This document shows, piece after piece, positions 43,117 to 54,571 of a DNA stretch of 64,000 nt. The stretch's first letter is position 1; the number at the start of each line of letters is the position of its first letter. Under the pieces are notes generated by a model, which worked only from the letters and a program-made list of their open reading frames with translations, was not told where the DNA came from and ran no database searches. The stretch comes from Planctomycetota bacterium (GTDB lineage Bacteria; Planctomycetota; UBA1135; GCA-002686595), in assembly GCA_016795325.1 (NCBI GenBank), contig JAEUHY010000015.1, positions 1 through 64,000 of the forward strand, written 5' to 3'. The translations under genes were made by a program, and so were the position numbers.

Positions 43117-44487
43117 ATGGTGTCGCGTTCGACGCAGCGTTGGTCCGCACTGGTCGGGCTCCTCGCGCTGCTGGTGCTGATCGCTGTGGTGGCGTTGCCT
43201 TCCGAACGTCGCGCGCCCGAGGTCACTTCGCCGCTCGTCGACCCGCAGACCTTCGCAGCGTTGGTCGAGATCGTCTCGCCTCCGGAGAACGGCGAGCCGC
43301 TCCAGCTCGAGCCGCGCATCGCGGCGGCGCGCGCGCTCGGCGATGCGGGGGCCGTCGCCGCGATCGCGCTGGAGTGCGGGCTCGAGTCGTGGCCGGAGGT
43401 CGAACTCGCCGCCGATGGCGAACCCGTGCACAGCGAGGCGCACCAACTGCGGGCGCCGGTGGTGCGCGCGCTGATCGAGTCCTGCCCGCCGGAGCGGCGA
43501 CTGCAGCACTTCGCCGCGCTCGGACGCGGAGCTTCGGTGGACGTGCGCCGCGTGATGTTCGTGTGGATCGGCGCGATCGAGTCGCCCGCAGCGCTGACGA
43601 CGCTGCTCGCATTGACCGACGGTGTCGAGCCGATCCAGTGGCAGCGTGACTACATCGCGCGCCCGTTCGAATTCGCACTCGCCGCGCGTGTCGCGGCCCG
43701 GCCGGATGCGTTGCTCGAGCTGCGCGCTCGGCTGCGCGAACTCGCGCCCGAGGTCGCGGCGCTGGCGGCTCGCGCTTGCGCCAGCGTGGGAACCAAGCCG
43801 GCGCTCGAGTTCGCGCTGGACACGCTCGGGCGCGCCGACGACTACGACCTCGCGTTGCTCGCTGCGCTCGCGCGCGGCCCGCGACGCAGCGCCTGCGTGG
43901 TGGACCCCGCAGCGCTCGAACGGCTCGGTCGACGGCTCGAAGACTCCGATCCGAACCTGCGCCGCGCGGCGATCGACGCCTGCGGAACTCTGGCGTACGT
44001 CGGCGCGCTGGAGCCGCTGGTCGGGATCCTCGAGAACCCCGATCCGGTGCTGGCGCAAGCGGCGCACCGCGCGCTCGTCGTGCTCGCGCGCTCGGACCAC
44101 GGCCGCGACGCGCGCGCCTGGCGGCTGTGGGTGCGCGAGGAGGAGCGCTGGCGCAACTCGCACTGGGACACGCTGCTCGAGGAACTCGTCTCGAGCGTCC
44201 CGGGACGCGCCGCACGCGCCGTGCGCGAACTCGCGTCGCACCCGTTGCAACGCGACGAAGCCGCGGAGCAGCTCGCGGAGCTCGTCGAGCTCGACACGGC
44301 CCCGCAGGCGCTGCTGCTCGACGCGCTCGTCTCGCTGCGTTCGGCGCGCGCGCTGCCCGGCTTGGTGGCCTTGCTCGAGTCCGAGGACGAGGCGCTCGCC
44401 GAGCGCGCGCACCGCGCACTGATCGAGCAGACCGGCTTGGAGCTCGACGCCGATCCGCGCAGCTGGGAGCGGCTGCTGCAGCGCTGA
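43117..44487 (+). CDS. Membrane-anchored HEAT-repeat protein
   Basis: The protein (456 residues from this ATG; a TTG nine bases earlier is an alternative) has one transmembrane helix near the N-terminus (ALVGLLALLVLIAVVAL) and then about nine helical HEAT-like repeats such as RIAAARALGDAGAVAAIALE, DPNLRRAAIDACGTLAYVGA and DPVLAQAAHRALVVLARSDH. HEAT proteins mediate protein interactions. The acyl-CoA ligase gene follows at 45 bases on the same strand, but no functional tie is visible. Confidence 0.8.
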   Translation: MVSRSTQRWSALVGLLALLVLIAVVALPSERRAPEVTSPLVDPQTFAALVEIVSPPENGEPLQLEPRIAAARALGDAGAVAAIALECGLESWPEVELAADGEPVHSEAHQLRAPVVRALIESCPPERRLQHFAALGRGASVDVRRVMFVWIGAIESPAALTTLLALTDGVEPIQWQRDYIARPFEFALAARVAARPDALLELRARLRELAPEVAALAARACASVGTKPALEFALDTLGRADDYDLALLAALARGPRRSACVVDPAALERLGRRLEDSDPNLRRAAIDACGTLAYVGALEPLVGILENPDPVLAQAAHRALVVLARSDHGRDARAWRLWVREEERWRNSHWDTLLEELVSSVPGRAARAVRELASHPLQRDEAAEQLAELVELDTAPQALLLDALVSLRSARALPGLVALLESEDEALAERAHRALIEQTGLELDADPRSWERLLQR

Positions 44488-44531
44488 GCCCGGCGACAAG
44501 TTCGCACAGCGCCGCTACCGTGGCCTCCACG

Positions 44532-46145
44532 ATGGGCCGCGAAGATCTCTACGCCGCAGTCGCGCCGTTTCCGGCGCAGTTCAACCTGTGCGACTACTTC
44601 CTCGAGCGCAATCTGCGCGAGGGGCGCGAGTCCAAGACCGCGCTCATCTGCGGCGCTGAGCGGCGCACCTACGGCGAACTGGCCGAGCGCGTGTGCAAGC
44701 TGGCCGCGGCGTTTCGACGCGCAGGGCTGCGGGCCGAGGAGCGCGTGCTCATCGTCCTGCCCGACGGCTTCGAGTTCGCCGAGAGCTGGTTCGCGACGCT
44801 GCGCGCCGGCGGCGTGTTCGCGATGGTGAACCCGCTGATGAAGCGCGAGCAGTTCGAGTACTACCTCGCCTACACCAAGGCGCGCATCGTCGTGACGCAC
44901 AGCGAGGTGCTCCCCGAGCTCGCGCAGGCAGCGCGCGCGAGCGAGACCTGCGAGAGCGTGTTCGTCGTCGGCCCCGACGCCGGTGGGTTCACGTCTTACG
45001 AAACCGCGCTCGCCGCGGAGGCGGCGGACAGCCATCTCGCTCGGATGGCGCCCACGGGCCCCGACGACTTGGCGGGTTGGTTGTTCACTTCGGGCTCTAC
45101 CGGTCATCCCAAGGCGTGCGTGCACGCGCACTCGGACTTCGCCTACAACACCGAGACCTACGCGCTGCGTGTCGCGGGCTACCGCGAGAGCGACGTGTGC
45201 TTGAGCGTGCCCAAGCTGTTCTTCGGCTACGCCACGGGCACGAATCTGATGTTCCCGTTCCGCGTCGGCGCGACTGCGGTGCTGTTCCCCGGCCGCGCGA
45301 CCGCGGACGAGCTGCTCGACCAGATCGCCGCGCACCGCCCGACGTTCCTCACCGGCGTGCCGACGATGTTCAACAACCTCCTGCGCAGCGAGCGCATCGC
45401 CGGCGCGGACCTCTCGAGCCTGCGCGTCGCGCTCTCGGCCGGCGAAGCGTTGCCTGCGCAGCTCTACAGCGAATGGAAGCAGCGCACGGGCGTCGAAATC
45501 CTCGACGGCATCGGCTCGGCGGAGATGTTCCACATCTACATCTCGAACTATCCCGGCGACGTGAAGCTCGGCTCGCTCGGACGCATCGTGCCCGGCTACG
45601 AGGCGCAGGTCGTCGACGTGGAGGGTCGCGAGGTCGCGCACGGCGAGCCCGGTCGTCTGCGCGTGCGCGGCGGTTCGACGGCCCTGTGCTACTGGGCGGA
45701 CAAGCGCAAGTCGCGCGAGACATTCCAGGGCGAGTGGTGCACCTCGGCGGACATCTTCCGGCGCGACGAACAGGGCTACTTCTACTACGAAGGCCGCGAC
45801 GACGACCTGCTCAAGGTCAGCGGCATCTTCGTCTCGCCGCTCGAGATCGAGAACGTGCTGCTCGCGCACCCGGGCGTGGCCGAAACCTGCGTCGTCGGCG
45901 GCGAAGACGAAGAGGGTTTGACCAAGCCGCTCGCGTTCGTCGTTCCGCGCGCGGGCTTCGAAGCCGGCGACGCGCTCGCCGCGCAGCTCAAGGCGCACTG
46001 CAAGGAACACATGGCGCCGTACAAGTATCCGCGTTGGTTCGAGTGGCGCGCTAGCCTGCCCAAGAACGACCGCGGCAAAGTGGCGCGCAAAGACCTCAAG
46101 GCCGAGTTGGTGGCGCGCCGTGCGCGCGGGGAACGACTGTTATGA
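44532..46145 (+). CDS. Benzoate-CoA-ligase-family acyl-CoA synthetase
   Basis: The 537-residue adenylate-forming enzyme has the P-loop-like FTSGSTGHPKACVHAHSDF, the A5 motif LDGIGSAEMFHIYIS, YEGRDDDLLKVSGIFVSPLE and the catalytic Lys in LPKNDRGKVARKDLK. The SAEMFHI and MFNNLL segments are those of the benzoate-/aminobenzoate-CoA ligase group rather than the acetyl-CoA synthetase group. It likely activates an aromatic acid such as benzoate, anthranilate or salicylate. It ends overlapping the ChaN gene (ATGA). Start assigned at the ATG 45 bases after the HEAT gene stop. Confidence 0.9.
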   Translation: MGREDLYAAVAPFPAQFNLCDYFLERNLREGRESKTALICGAERRTYGELAERVCKLAAAFRRAGLRAEERVLIVLPDGFEFAESWFATLRAGGVFAMVNPLMKREQFEYYLAYTKARIVVTHSEVLPELAQAARASETCESVFVVGPDAGGFTSYETALAAEAADSHLARMAPTGPDDLAGWLFTSGSTGHPKACVHAHSDFAYNTETYALRVAGYRESDVCLSVPKLFFGYATGTNLMFPFRVGATAVLFPGRATADELLDQIAAHRPTFLTGVPTMFNNLLRSERIAGADLSSLRVALSAGEALPAQLYSEWKQRTGVEILDGIGSAEMFHIYISNYPGDVKLGSLGRIVPGYEAQVVDVEGREVAHGEPGRLRVRGGSTALCYWADKRKSRETFQGEWCTSADIFRRDEQGYFYYEGRDDDLLKVSGIFVSPLEIENVLLAHPGVAETCVVGGEDEEGLTKPLAFVVPRAGFEAGDALAAQLKAHCKEHMAPYKYPRWFEWRASLPKNDRGKVARKDLKAELVARRARGERLL

Positions 46146-47050
46146 AGCTGCTCCAGCTCGGAATGGTTGCGTTGACCTTGGCGTTCACGTCTGCGTGCGC
46201 AGCGAGCGGCGGCGCGCGCGAATCCGCGACGATCTCCGCCGAGGCTGCACGCGGGGTGCGGCTGTTCCGCGGCGACGGACGAGCTGCAAGCTGGGCGGAG
46301 CTGGTCGACGCGGCCTGCGCTGCGGACGCAGTGTTCGTCGGCGAGAACCACGGCCACGCGCTCGGGCTGGCCAGCGCCGCCGCGCTGTTCGACGATGTGC
46401 TCGCGCGCCAGCCGCGGGCGGCGCTCGCGCTCGAGTTCTTCGAACGCGACGAGCAGGTGCACCTCGACGACTACTTGAGCGGCGTGACCGACTCCGAGCA
46501 GTTCGCGCGCGCTAGCGGCCGCTCGAGCGGCAACTATCCGCCCGGCCATCGCGCGATGGTCGACGCCGCCAAACGCGCCGGTCGTCCGGTTCACGCGGCC
46601 AACGCGCCGCGGCGCTACGTTTCGCTTGCCCGCCGCGAAGGCTACGACTTCCTGCGCCAGCTCTCCGACGAACAGCGCCGGCTGTTCGACGTTCCGCTCT
46701 CGCTTGCCGGCGGACGCTACCGAACGGATTTCGACGCGGTGATGACGCCCGCCGGCACGCCGGCGTCACCCGAACAACAAGAGCGGCTCGACGCGGTGTT
46801 CCGCTCGCAGCAGATGTGGGACTGGACCATGGCGGACAGCGTGGTGCGCGCGTTGTTCGCCGGAGAGCGGCCCGTCGTGCACGTCGTGGGGAACTTCCAC
46901 GTGAATTACCGCGGCGGAACGCTGCAAGCGCTGGAGCGCAAACTGCCCGGCGTGCGCACGCTCGTGGTGTCGTTCGTGACCGCGCACGCCGAGGCCCTCG
47001 ACGAAGCGCACCGGGAACGGGGCGACTTCGTCGTCTACGTCGGGCCGTAG
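46142..47050 (+). CDS. ChaN family lipoprotein (Tiki-like)
   Basis: A 302-residue lipoprotein: signal MKLLQLGMVALTLAFTSACA with lipobox TSAC. Conserved Tiki/ChaN motifs are VFVGENHGHALGLA, ALEFFERDEQVHLDDYL, SGNYPPGHRAMVDAAK and HVVGNFHVNYRGG, giving the E, H and N residues that bind haem or metal in this fold. Campylobacter ChaN binds haem; here the role is unknown. It overlaps the CoA ligase by four bases and is probably co-transcribed. Confidence 0.88.
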   Translation: MKLLQLGMVALTLAFTSACAASGGARESATISAEAARGVRLFRGDGRAASWAELVDAACAADAVFVGENHGHALGLASAAALFDDVLARQPRAALALEFFERDEQVHLDDYLSGVTDSEQFARASGRSSGNYPPGHRAMVDAAKRAGRPVHAANAPRRYVSLARREGYDFLRQLSDEQRRLFDVPLSLAGGRYRTDFDAVMTPAGTPASPEQQERLDAVFRSQQMWDWTMADSVVRALFAGERPVVHVVGNFHVNYRGGTLQALERKLPGVRTLVVSFVTAHAEALDEAHRERGDFVVYVGP

Positions 47051-47162
47051 GCTCTACGCACAACGGCGCTCTCGGTCTGGGCGCAAAGGAGTGCGCTGCT
47101 CCCGGGGTGCTTTCGAGTACCGTGAGAGCCTGCGCCGACGCTGCGGCGCCGGACAAGCCGCC

Positions 47163-47987
47163 ATGCGAGTCTCCGAATGGATGTCGACGGACCTCGTCAA
47201 GGTGCGCGCGAGCGACTTGCTCGACGCGGCCATCATCGCCATGGACCGCCACGCGGTGCGGCATGTGCTGGTGTACGACCACGAGCGCTGCGTCGGCGTG
47301 CTCTCGGACCGTGATCTGCTCGAAGCGACCGGTTGGTCCACGCTGCGCGCGCGGCACGCGGCGCCCGACCAGCAGTATGCGCGCGACTTGATGAGCACGA
47401 ACCTCGAGCTCATCGGCCGCGACGAGCCGCTCTCCGATGCGTGCTGGCGCATGTTCGAGCGGCGCATCGGCTGTTTGCCGGTCGTCGACGAGCGTGAGCG
47501 CGTGGTCGGCGTCTTGAGCGAGCGCGACGCGTTGCGCGCGCACCAGCACCTGCGGCGAACCGTGGGCGACGACGTGTTGCTCGATCCGACGCTGACGCAC
47601 GTGATGTCGCGCGAACTGGTCACGCTCGACGTGTCGACCAGCGTCCGCGAGGCCTACGCGCGCTCGCGCGAGCTCGGACTGCGGCACCTGTTCGTCGGTG
47701 CGGACGGCTGGCTGGTGGGCATGGTCTCCGACCGCGATCTGCGCCAGTGCATCGGCCGCGGCGACGCCGAGCGACGCAAGCTCGGCGACATTATGGTGAA
47801 CGACCCGCTGTCGCTCGCGCCCGATGCGCGGTTGGGCGCGGCCGTGGACCTGCTGGTCGAGTACCGCTTCTCGAGCGTTCCTGTGCTCGAAGCGCGCAAG
47901 CTTGTCGGACTGGTGACCATCGCCAACGTGCTCGCGCGACTGGCGCGTTTCCTCGAGAGCCGGCAGGGGCCTGCGCCGACCGCTTAG
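47163..47987 (+). CDS. Tandem CBS-domain protein (four CBS units)
   Basis: The 274-residue protein consists of CBS units: M-S-T-D-x-V at the start with VGVLSDRDLLEA; YARDLMSTNLELIGRDE with VGVLSERDALRA; LTHVMSRELVTLDVSTSV with VGMVSDRDLRQC; and LGDIMVNDPLSLAPDARLG with VPVLEARKLVGLV. Two tandem Bateman modules bind adenine nucleotides. No other domain is attached, so it might be a partner regulator. The start at ATG 47163 fits the first CBS motif; the frame extends upstream without features. It ends overlapping the PqiA-like gene's stop on the other strand. Confidence 0.88.
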   Translation: MRVSEWMSTDLVKVRASDLLDAAIIAMDRHAVRHVLVYDHERCVGVLSDRDLLEATGWSTLRARHAAPDQQYARDLMSTNLELIGRDEPLSDACWRMFERRIGCLPVVDERERVVGVLSERDALRAHQHLRRTVGDDVLLDPTLTHVMSRELVTLDVSTSVREAYARSRELGLRHLFVGADGWLVGMVSDRDLRQCIGRGDAERRKLGDIMVNDPLSLAPDARLGAAVDLLVEYRFSSVPVLEARKLVGLVTIANVLARLARFLESRQGPAPTA

Positions 47988-48901
47988 CGCCGCGCCGCGC
48001 GCCGCGCGAGCAGCGAGAGCGCCATGGCGCCGGCCAGCCAGTACGCGCCTTCCGCGATGCGCGTGGGCACGAAGCTCTTGCCCTCGATCAGGTACACGAT
48101 CAGCGCGAGCAGGAACACGTCGAGCATGCTCCAGCGCGAGAAGCGCGCGGTCCACGCGGCCGAGCCCTGGCCGCGCGCGAGGAGCGCGAGCAGCGGAGCG
48201 GCGACCACGAATGCTGCGACGGACACGGCTGGGGCCCAGGCGGCCCAGTCGAGCTGGAACAGCGAGTGCGCCATGCTCGTCACGCTCACGCGGTTGCTCG
48301 AGAGCCAAAAACTGTCGATGGCGAGGAACGGCGTGGTGACCGCGGCGAGGTGCACGCCGGCGGCGAGCCAGAGCAGGAAGGTGCGGCGTCGCGCGGGCAA
48401 GCTCGGTGCGTGAAGGCCGGCCCGCGATGCGAGCGCTTCACCGCACACCATGCTGAGCAGGACAGCGGCGAGAAAACACGGCAGACCCGCCAGCGCGCGC
48501 GCGTCGACGAAGAACTGGCCGCCCGTGAGCCCCAGCAGCAGGCACACGATGAACACGTCGAGCAGCGACCACTTGCCGAAGCGTTCGACGAAGGCGAGCC
48601 GCTCGTGGGCGCGCTGCGGTGCGTAGCGGCCGCGCCACACGTTCCACAGCACGTACAGCTTCGCGAACGGGAACAGGATCGAGAACGCCACGACGAGCCC
48701 GGCGAGCGCGTACAGCCCCGCGTCCCACATCAACGCGACCGAGCGCGGCAGGCTGTAGAGCTTGGGGTTCTCGAGCACCGCGTCGGTCTCGAGGAACGGC
48801 AGGAACAGGGCCGCGACGTTCAGTGCGAACGACGTGGCCAGGGCGGCGCCGATCCAACGCTCGCGCCGCGCTGTGGTCCGTGCTCCAGGCTCCTCACTCA
48901 T
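47984..48901 (-). CDS. PqiA-like (paraquat-inducible protein A) membrane protein
   Basis: The 305-residue polytopic protein shows the PqiA-family repeat twice: ALYALAGLVVAFSILFPFAK with FGKWSLLDVFIVCLLLG, and RFSRWSMLDVFLLALIVYLI near the C-terminus. PqiA works with MCE-type proteins in lipid transport; none is nearby. Two hydrophobic halves of four helices are present. The ATG at 48901 was preferred over a GTG two codons earlier. Its stop overlaps that of the convergent CBS gene by a few bases. Confidence 0.8.
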   Translation of the reverse strand: MSEEPGARTTARRERWIGAALATSFALNVAALFLPFLETDAVLENPKLYSLPRSVALMWDAGLYALAGLVVAFSILFPFAKLYVLWNVWRGRYAPQRAHERLAFVERFGKWSLLDVFIVCLLLGLTGGQFFVDARALAGLPCFLAAVLLSMVCGEALASRAGLHAPSLPARRRTFLLWLAAGVHLAAVTTPFLAIDSFWLSSNRVSVTSMAHSLFQLDWAAWAPAVSVAAFVVAAPLLALLARGQGSAAWTARFSRWSMLDVFLLALIVYLIEGKSFVPTRIAEGAYWLAGAMALSLLARRAARR

Positions 48902-48987
48902 CGTCACGGAGCGAAGCTACGAAGTGCGCGCCGCGGGTTCACGTCTTGTCGAGACCGCAGGCGCCGCGAGCGCCCTGCGCTCACTCG

Positions 48988-50787
48988 CTAAGGCGCAGTT
49001 TCGAAGCGCAATCCCGCGGAAAGTGCGCTGTCCTCCGGCGCACCCGGATCACGCGCCCAGACCTGCGTGTGCACGCTCGTCCCGGAGACGAGCAACTCGG
49101 GCGCGGGCGCGCCGCCGAGCAGTCCGTGCGCGAACGCGTTGAAGTCGAGCACGTGCATTCCGCTGCAGTCGTCGCCGCTCGCGGCGCCGCCCGAGGTCGT
49201 CGCCGGCGTGCGGCGGCGCGGCGCGGCGGTGCACAAGAAGCCGCCCTGGAACGGCGCTGCGTCCGGGCCGGTGAGCGAGTAAATCCACAGGCCCGACTTC
49301 TGGTTGCGCATGTTCGCGCACACGACGTCGAAGCCCGAGGTTGCGCTCGCGCTCGGCGCGCCGTTGAAGCTGAGTCGGGGCGCGCAGCCCAGGCTGTTCA
49401 GCTTGGCCGTGCAGTACGTGCTCGGCGCCGCGCCCAGATCGATACGCAGCGCGAGCGCGTCGTAGTCGCCGCTCGCGTTGGTCGAGCCGGCGATCGTCAA
49501 GCGCTCGCCCGGGCCCGCGGCCGCGACGACGCCGATGTCATCGCCGCCCAGATCGAACACGTCCTCGCTGACCAGCTCGCCCGCCGAGTCGAACTGCAGC
49601 ACCGCGATGTCGCGGTTCGCAACCCCGCCCATCACGCTCACCCAGGCTTGGCCTGCGCTGCCGATGTGGAGCGCCTGCGGCTGGTCGAAGCTCGTGGCGC
49701 CGCCGGCCCAGGTCTCGAGCGACAGCAACGCGCCGCCGCCGTCGACGCGCAGGATCACGGTGTCCATGTCGCTCTGGGTGTCGAAACGCCGGCCTGCGCA
49801 CCAGATCACGCCATCGGGCGCTGCGGCGACCTTGCGAATCTCGTCCATGCCGCTCGGGCCCGAATTCGCGCTCACATAGAGCTTCCAGTCGAGCGATCCA
49901 TCCGCCGGATCGAACTGCGCCAGGGCCATGTCGTTCGCGCTCGGCGACACGAGCCGCCGGCCGCCGACCGCGATCCGTCCGCTGGGCGTGATGCACAGCG
50001 ACGCTCCGTGGCTCTGCTGCGGCACGAGTTCGTCGAGCGTCGAGCGCCACAACTCGTTGCCCGCGGCGTCGTAGCGCCACACCGTGAGCGCGCCGTTGAA
50101 ACTCGAGCCGCGCTGTCCGCAGGCGACGATCGAGTCGTCGGGCAGCAAAGCGACGTCCGTGACCCACGTGCCGCCGAAGCCGCCGCCGGTCAGCGTGCGT
50201 TGCCACTCCAGCGCGCCGCTGTTCGAGAAGCGCGCCAAGTGGCCGCCGGCGCCCTTCGATCCGGCGCCGATCACTGCGCCGTTCGAGAGCCGCGCCAGCG
50301 CACGGAAGCTCACCGCCGTTCCTCCGACGCCCTGCGAAGCGGCGAACCACTGCTGGGTCCCGCCAGGGGAGAACTTGCGCAGCGTCGCGTCGTGGTTGAT
50401 GTGGCCGATCGCCGTCTCGCGTCGGTCGTAGCCGGCGACGAACAGCTCGCCGTTCGGCGCGGTGAGCATGGCGGTCACGGCGTCGTTGAAGCCGTAGGTG
50501 TCCCACTCCGCGAGCCACGCGAACGCGCCCGCATCCGTGTGCTTGACGAGCCGCACATCCAGGTTGTTCGGCGTGTTGCCCGGGATCGCCTGGGCGAGGT
50601 ACACCGAGCCGTCGGGCCCGACGGCGAGCATCTGCGTGAACTCGTCGCCCGAGTTGTCGGGCTGCGTGGCGCTCCACTCGAGAGATGCTTGGGCGCGTGC
50701 GCTCATGGCCAGCAAACCGGTTGCGAGCGTGCTGCGGACGAGGATCGCGCGCGGAGATGCGAGCAGGGATGCGAACGGGGACTTCAC
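48988..50787 (-). CDS. Secreted SBBP-like propeller protein with YCT C-terminal module
   Basis: A 599-residue protein with a signal peptide (VKSPFASLLASPRAILVRST). The GTG start at 50787 is preferred because an AGGAG site lies ten bases upstream. The long first domain (residues about 45-440) is repetitive, with motifs such as GGHLARFSNSGALEWQRTLT, LTVWRYDAAGNELWRSTLDE and DTVILRVDGGGALLSLETWA, as in SBBP/beta-propeller surface proteins. The last 130 residues are the YCT module (STYCTAKLNSLGCAPRLSF to GLRFETAP). It is probably a surface protein. Confidence 0.85.
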   Translation of the reverse strand: MKSPFASLLASPRAILVRSTLATGLLAMSARAQASLEWSATQPDNSGDEFTQMLAVGPDGSVYLAQAIPGNTPNNLDVRLVKHTDAGAFAWLAEWDTYGFNDAVTAMLTAPNGELFVAGYDRRETAIGHINHDATLRKFSPGGTQQWFAASQGVGGTAVSFRALARLSNGAVIGAGSKGAGGHLARFSNSGALEWQRTLTGGGFGGTWVTDVALLPDDSIVACGQRGSSFNGALTVWRYDAAGNELWRSTLDELVPQQSHGASLCITPSGRIAVGGRRLVSPSANDMALAQFDPADGSLDWKLYVSANSGPSGMDEIRKVAAAPDGVIWCAGRRFDTQSDMDTVILRVDGGGALLSLETWAGGATSFDQPQALHIGSAGQAWVSVMGGVANRDIAVLQFDSAGELVSEDVFDLGGDDIGVVAAAGPGERLTIAGSTNASGDYDALALRIDLGAAPSTYCTAKLNSLGCAPRLSFNGAPSASATSGFDVVCANMRNQKSGLWIYSLTGPDAAPFQGGFLCTAAPRRRTPATTSGGAASGDDCSGMHVLDFNAFAHGLLGGAPAPELLVSGTSVHTQVWARDPGAPEDSALSAGLRFETAP

Positions 50788-50959
50788 TGAGAGTTCTCCT
50801 GACTGCGTTTCGCGCGGAGTGCGTGGCTGCACCCACGCTGAGTCGTCGGGGCCGCGCGACCTGCGGCGACGCGCACAGGTTCGCCGAGTCTGGCGAAACT
50901 CACAAGTCGCTGCCCGTGAAGCAGAGTGCGAAATCGGCCTGCTGCGCCGATGCGCACTT

Positions 50960-53203
<2,244 letters not shown>

Positions 53204-53247
53204 GGGGCAGAGGTTAGCGCGCGCTGCCAGTTGTTCAGCGCTCCGAC

Positions 53248-53340
53248 TGATCGTACGGTGCCAGAGCAATTTGTCTCACGCCTCCGGTGCGCCCCGCGCA
53301 CCGGAGGCGTGAGACAAATTGCTCTGGCACCGTACGATCA
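53248..53340. repeat. Near-perfect 45-bp-arm palindrome, copy 2
   Basis: Arms 53248-53292 and 53296-53340 are reverse complements around loop CCC, sharing about 36 outer bases with copy 1 (13941-14035): TGATCGTACGGTGCCAGAGC onwards. The core differs from copy 1, but both arms changed together, so pairing is kept. Its right end contributes the A of the ATG of the creatininase-family gene (53340-53342). It lies between divergent genes, so it is not an ordinary terminator. Confidence 0.95.
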
Positions 53341-54113
53341 TGATCGAACTGTCCAAGCTCACCTGGCCCGAAGCCGCCGCGCTGCTGCGCGCCGAGGCGA
53401 TCGTGATCGTGCCGGTCGGCAGCACCGAGCCGCACGGGCCGCACCTGACGCTCGACACCGACGTCACGATTGCGCTGGCGCAGTCGCGGCGCGCCGCAGA
53501 ACTCCTCGCCGAGGCGGGCGTGAGCGCGCTGCTCACTCCGCCGGTGAACTACGGCGTCACGAACTTTGCCGACGGATTTGCCGGACGTTTGAGCATCCAG
53601 CCGGCGACGCTGTGGGCCGTTCTGGAGGACTTGATCGAATCGCTCCAGCAGCAGGGCGTACGCCGGATCGTGCTCTCCAACGGCCACCTCGAGCCCGAGC
53701 ACGTCGCCGTGCTGCGCGGCGTGTGCCTCGACCACGCGCACATCACGTCGGAAAAGGCCAAGGTGATCTTCGCCGACAACACGCGCCGCAAGTGGGCCGC
53801 GGAGCTGGGGGCCGACTTCCTGCGCGGTGACCACGCCGGTTGCTACGAGACGAGCATCGCGCTCGCCGCCGACCGTCCGGCGGTGCGCGATGAGGTTCGT
53901 GCGTCGCTTGCGCCGGTCGACATCGGTCTGGTCGACGCGATCAAGGCCGGCGGCAAGGGCTTCAAGCAGATCGGCGCCGACCACGCCTATTGCGGCGATC
54001 CGGCGCGCGCCAGCGCCGCGCAGGGCCGCGAGCTGGTGGACAAGCTCGGCGCGATGGTCGTCGCGCACGTGCGCGAGAGCTGGCCCGAGTTGTTCGCCGC
54101 GCAGGAGAGCTGA
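53340..54113 (+). CDS. Creatininase-family amidohydrolase
   Basis: The 257-residue protein has the family metal motifs VPVGSTEPHGPHLTLDTDVT, LSNGHLEPEHVAVL and GDHAGCYETS, which provide the Glu, His and Asp ligands of the dinuclear centre. Family members include creatininase, MftE and the formamide-cleaving ArfB of riboflavin synthesis. The ATG is created at the end of the palindrome, and no ribosome site is visible. It starts an operon with a thioesterase and metF, so an N-formyl or amide substrate linked to aromatic or one-carbon metabolism is thinkable (inference). Confidence 0.9.
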   Translation: MIELSKLTWPEAAALLRAEAIVIVPVGSTEPHGPHLTLDTDVTIALAQSRRAAELLAEAGVSALLTPPVNYGVTNFADGFAGRLSIQPATLWAVLEDLIESLQQQGVRRIVLSNGHLEPEHVAVLRGVCLDHAHITSEKAKVIFADNTRRKWAAELGADFLRGDHAGCYETSIALAADRPAVRDEVRASLAPVDIGLVDAIKAGGKGFKQIGADHAYCGDPARASAAQGRELVDKLGAMVVAHVRESWPELFAAQES

Positions 54114-54121
54114 CACGCGTC

Positions 54122-54571
54122 ATGGGGGAGTTCGTCACCACGCAGAAGGTGCGCTTCGGCCACGTCGACCCGGCCGGAATCGCCTACTTTCCGCGCATCT
54201 ACGACTACATCCACGAGGCCTTCGAGGAGCTGTGGGACGTGCACGTCGGCGCGCGCTACTACGAGCTCATCGGCCAGCGACGCATCGGCTTCCCGCTCGT
54301 GCACTCCGAGGTGGACTTCGAGAGCCCGCTGCGCTTCGGCGACTGTCCGCGCGTGGTCGTGACCTGCTTCCACCTCGGTCGCTCGTCGCTCGGCCTGCGT
54401 TACCGCTACAGCCTCGGGGCGCGGCTGTGCCTCGACGCGCGCATGACCACGGCGTGCATCGACCTCGTGAGCATGAAGTCGCTGGCCATGCCGGCCGAGT
54501 ACCGCGCGAAGTTCGAAGAGATCATGGCGCCGCTCGAGGCGCCGAAGGACGCAGGCAGGAGCAAGGCGTGA
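54122..54571 (+). CDS. 4-Hydroxybenzoyl-CoA-thioesterase-like hotdog protein
   Basis: The 149-residue hotdog protein has the catalytic signature HVDPAGIAYFPRIYDYIHEA with the Asp of Pseudomonas-type 4-hydroxybenzoyl-CoA thioesterases, followed by EVDFESPLRFGD and RSSLGLRYRY. It would release aromatic or acyl acids from CoA. It begins eight bases after the creatininase-family gene and its stop overlaps the GTG of metF. The association with ring-CoA enzymes elsewhere in the window fits a role in aromatic CoA turnover. Confidence 0.87.
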   Translation: MGEFVTTQKVRFGHVDPAGIAYFPRIYDYIHEAFEELWDVHVGARYYELIGQRRIGFPLVHSEVDFESPLRFGDCPRVVVTCFHLGRSSLGLRYRYSLGARLCLDARMTTACIDLVSMKSLAMPAEYRAKFEEIMAPLEAPKDAGRSKA

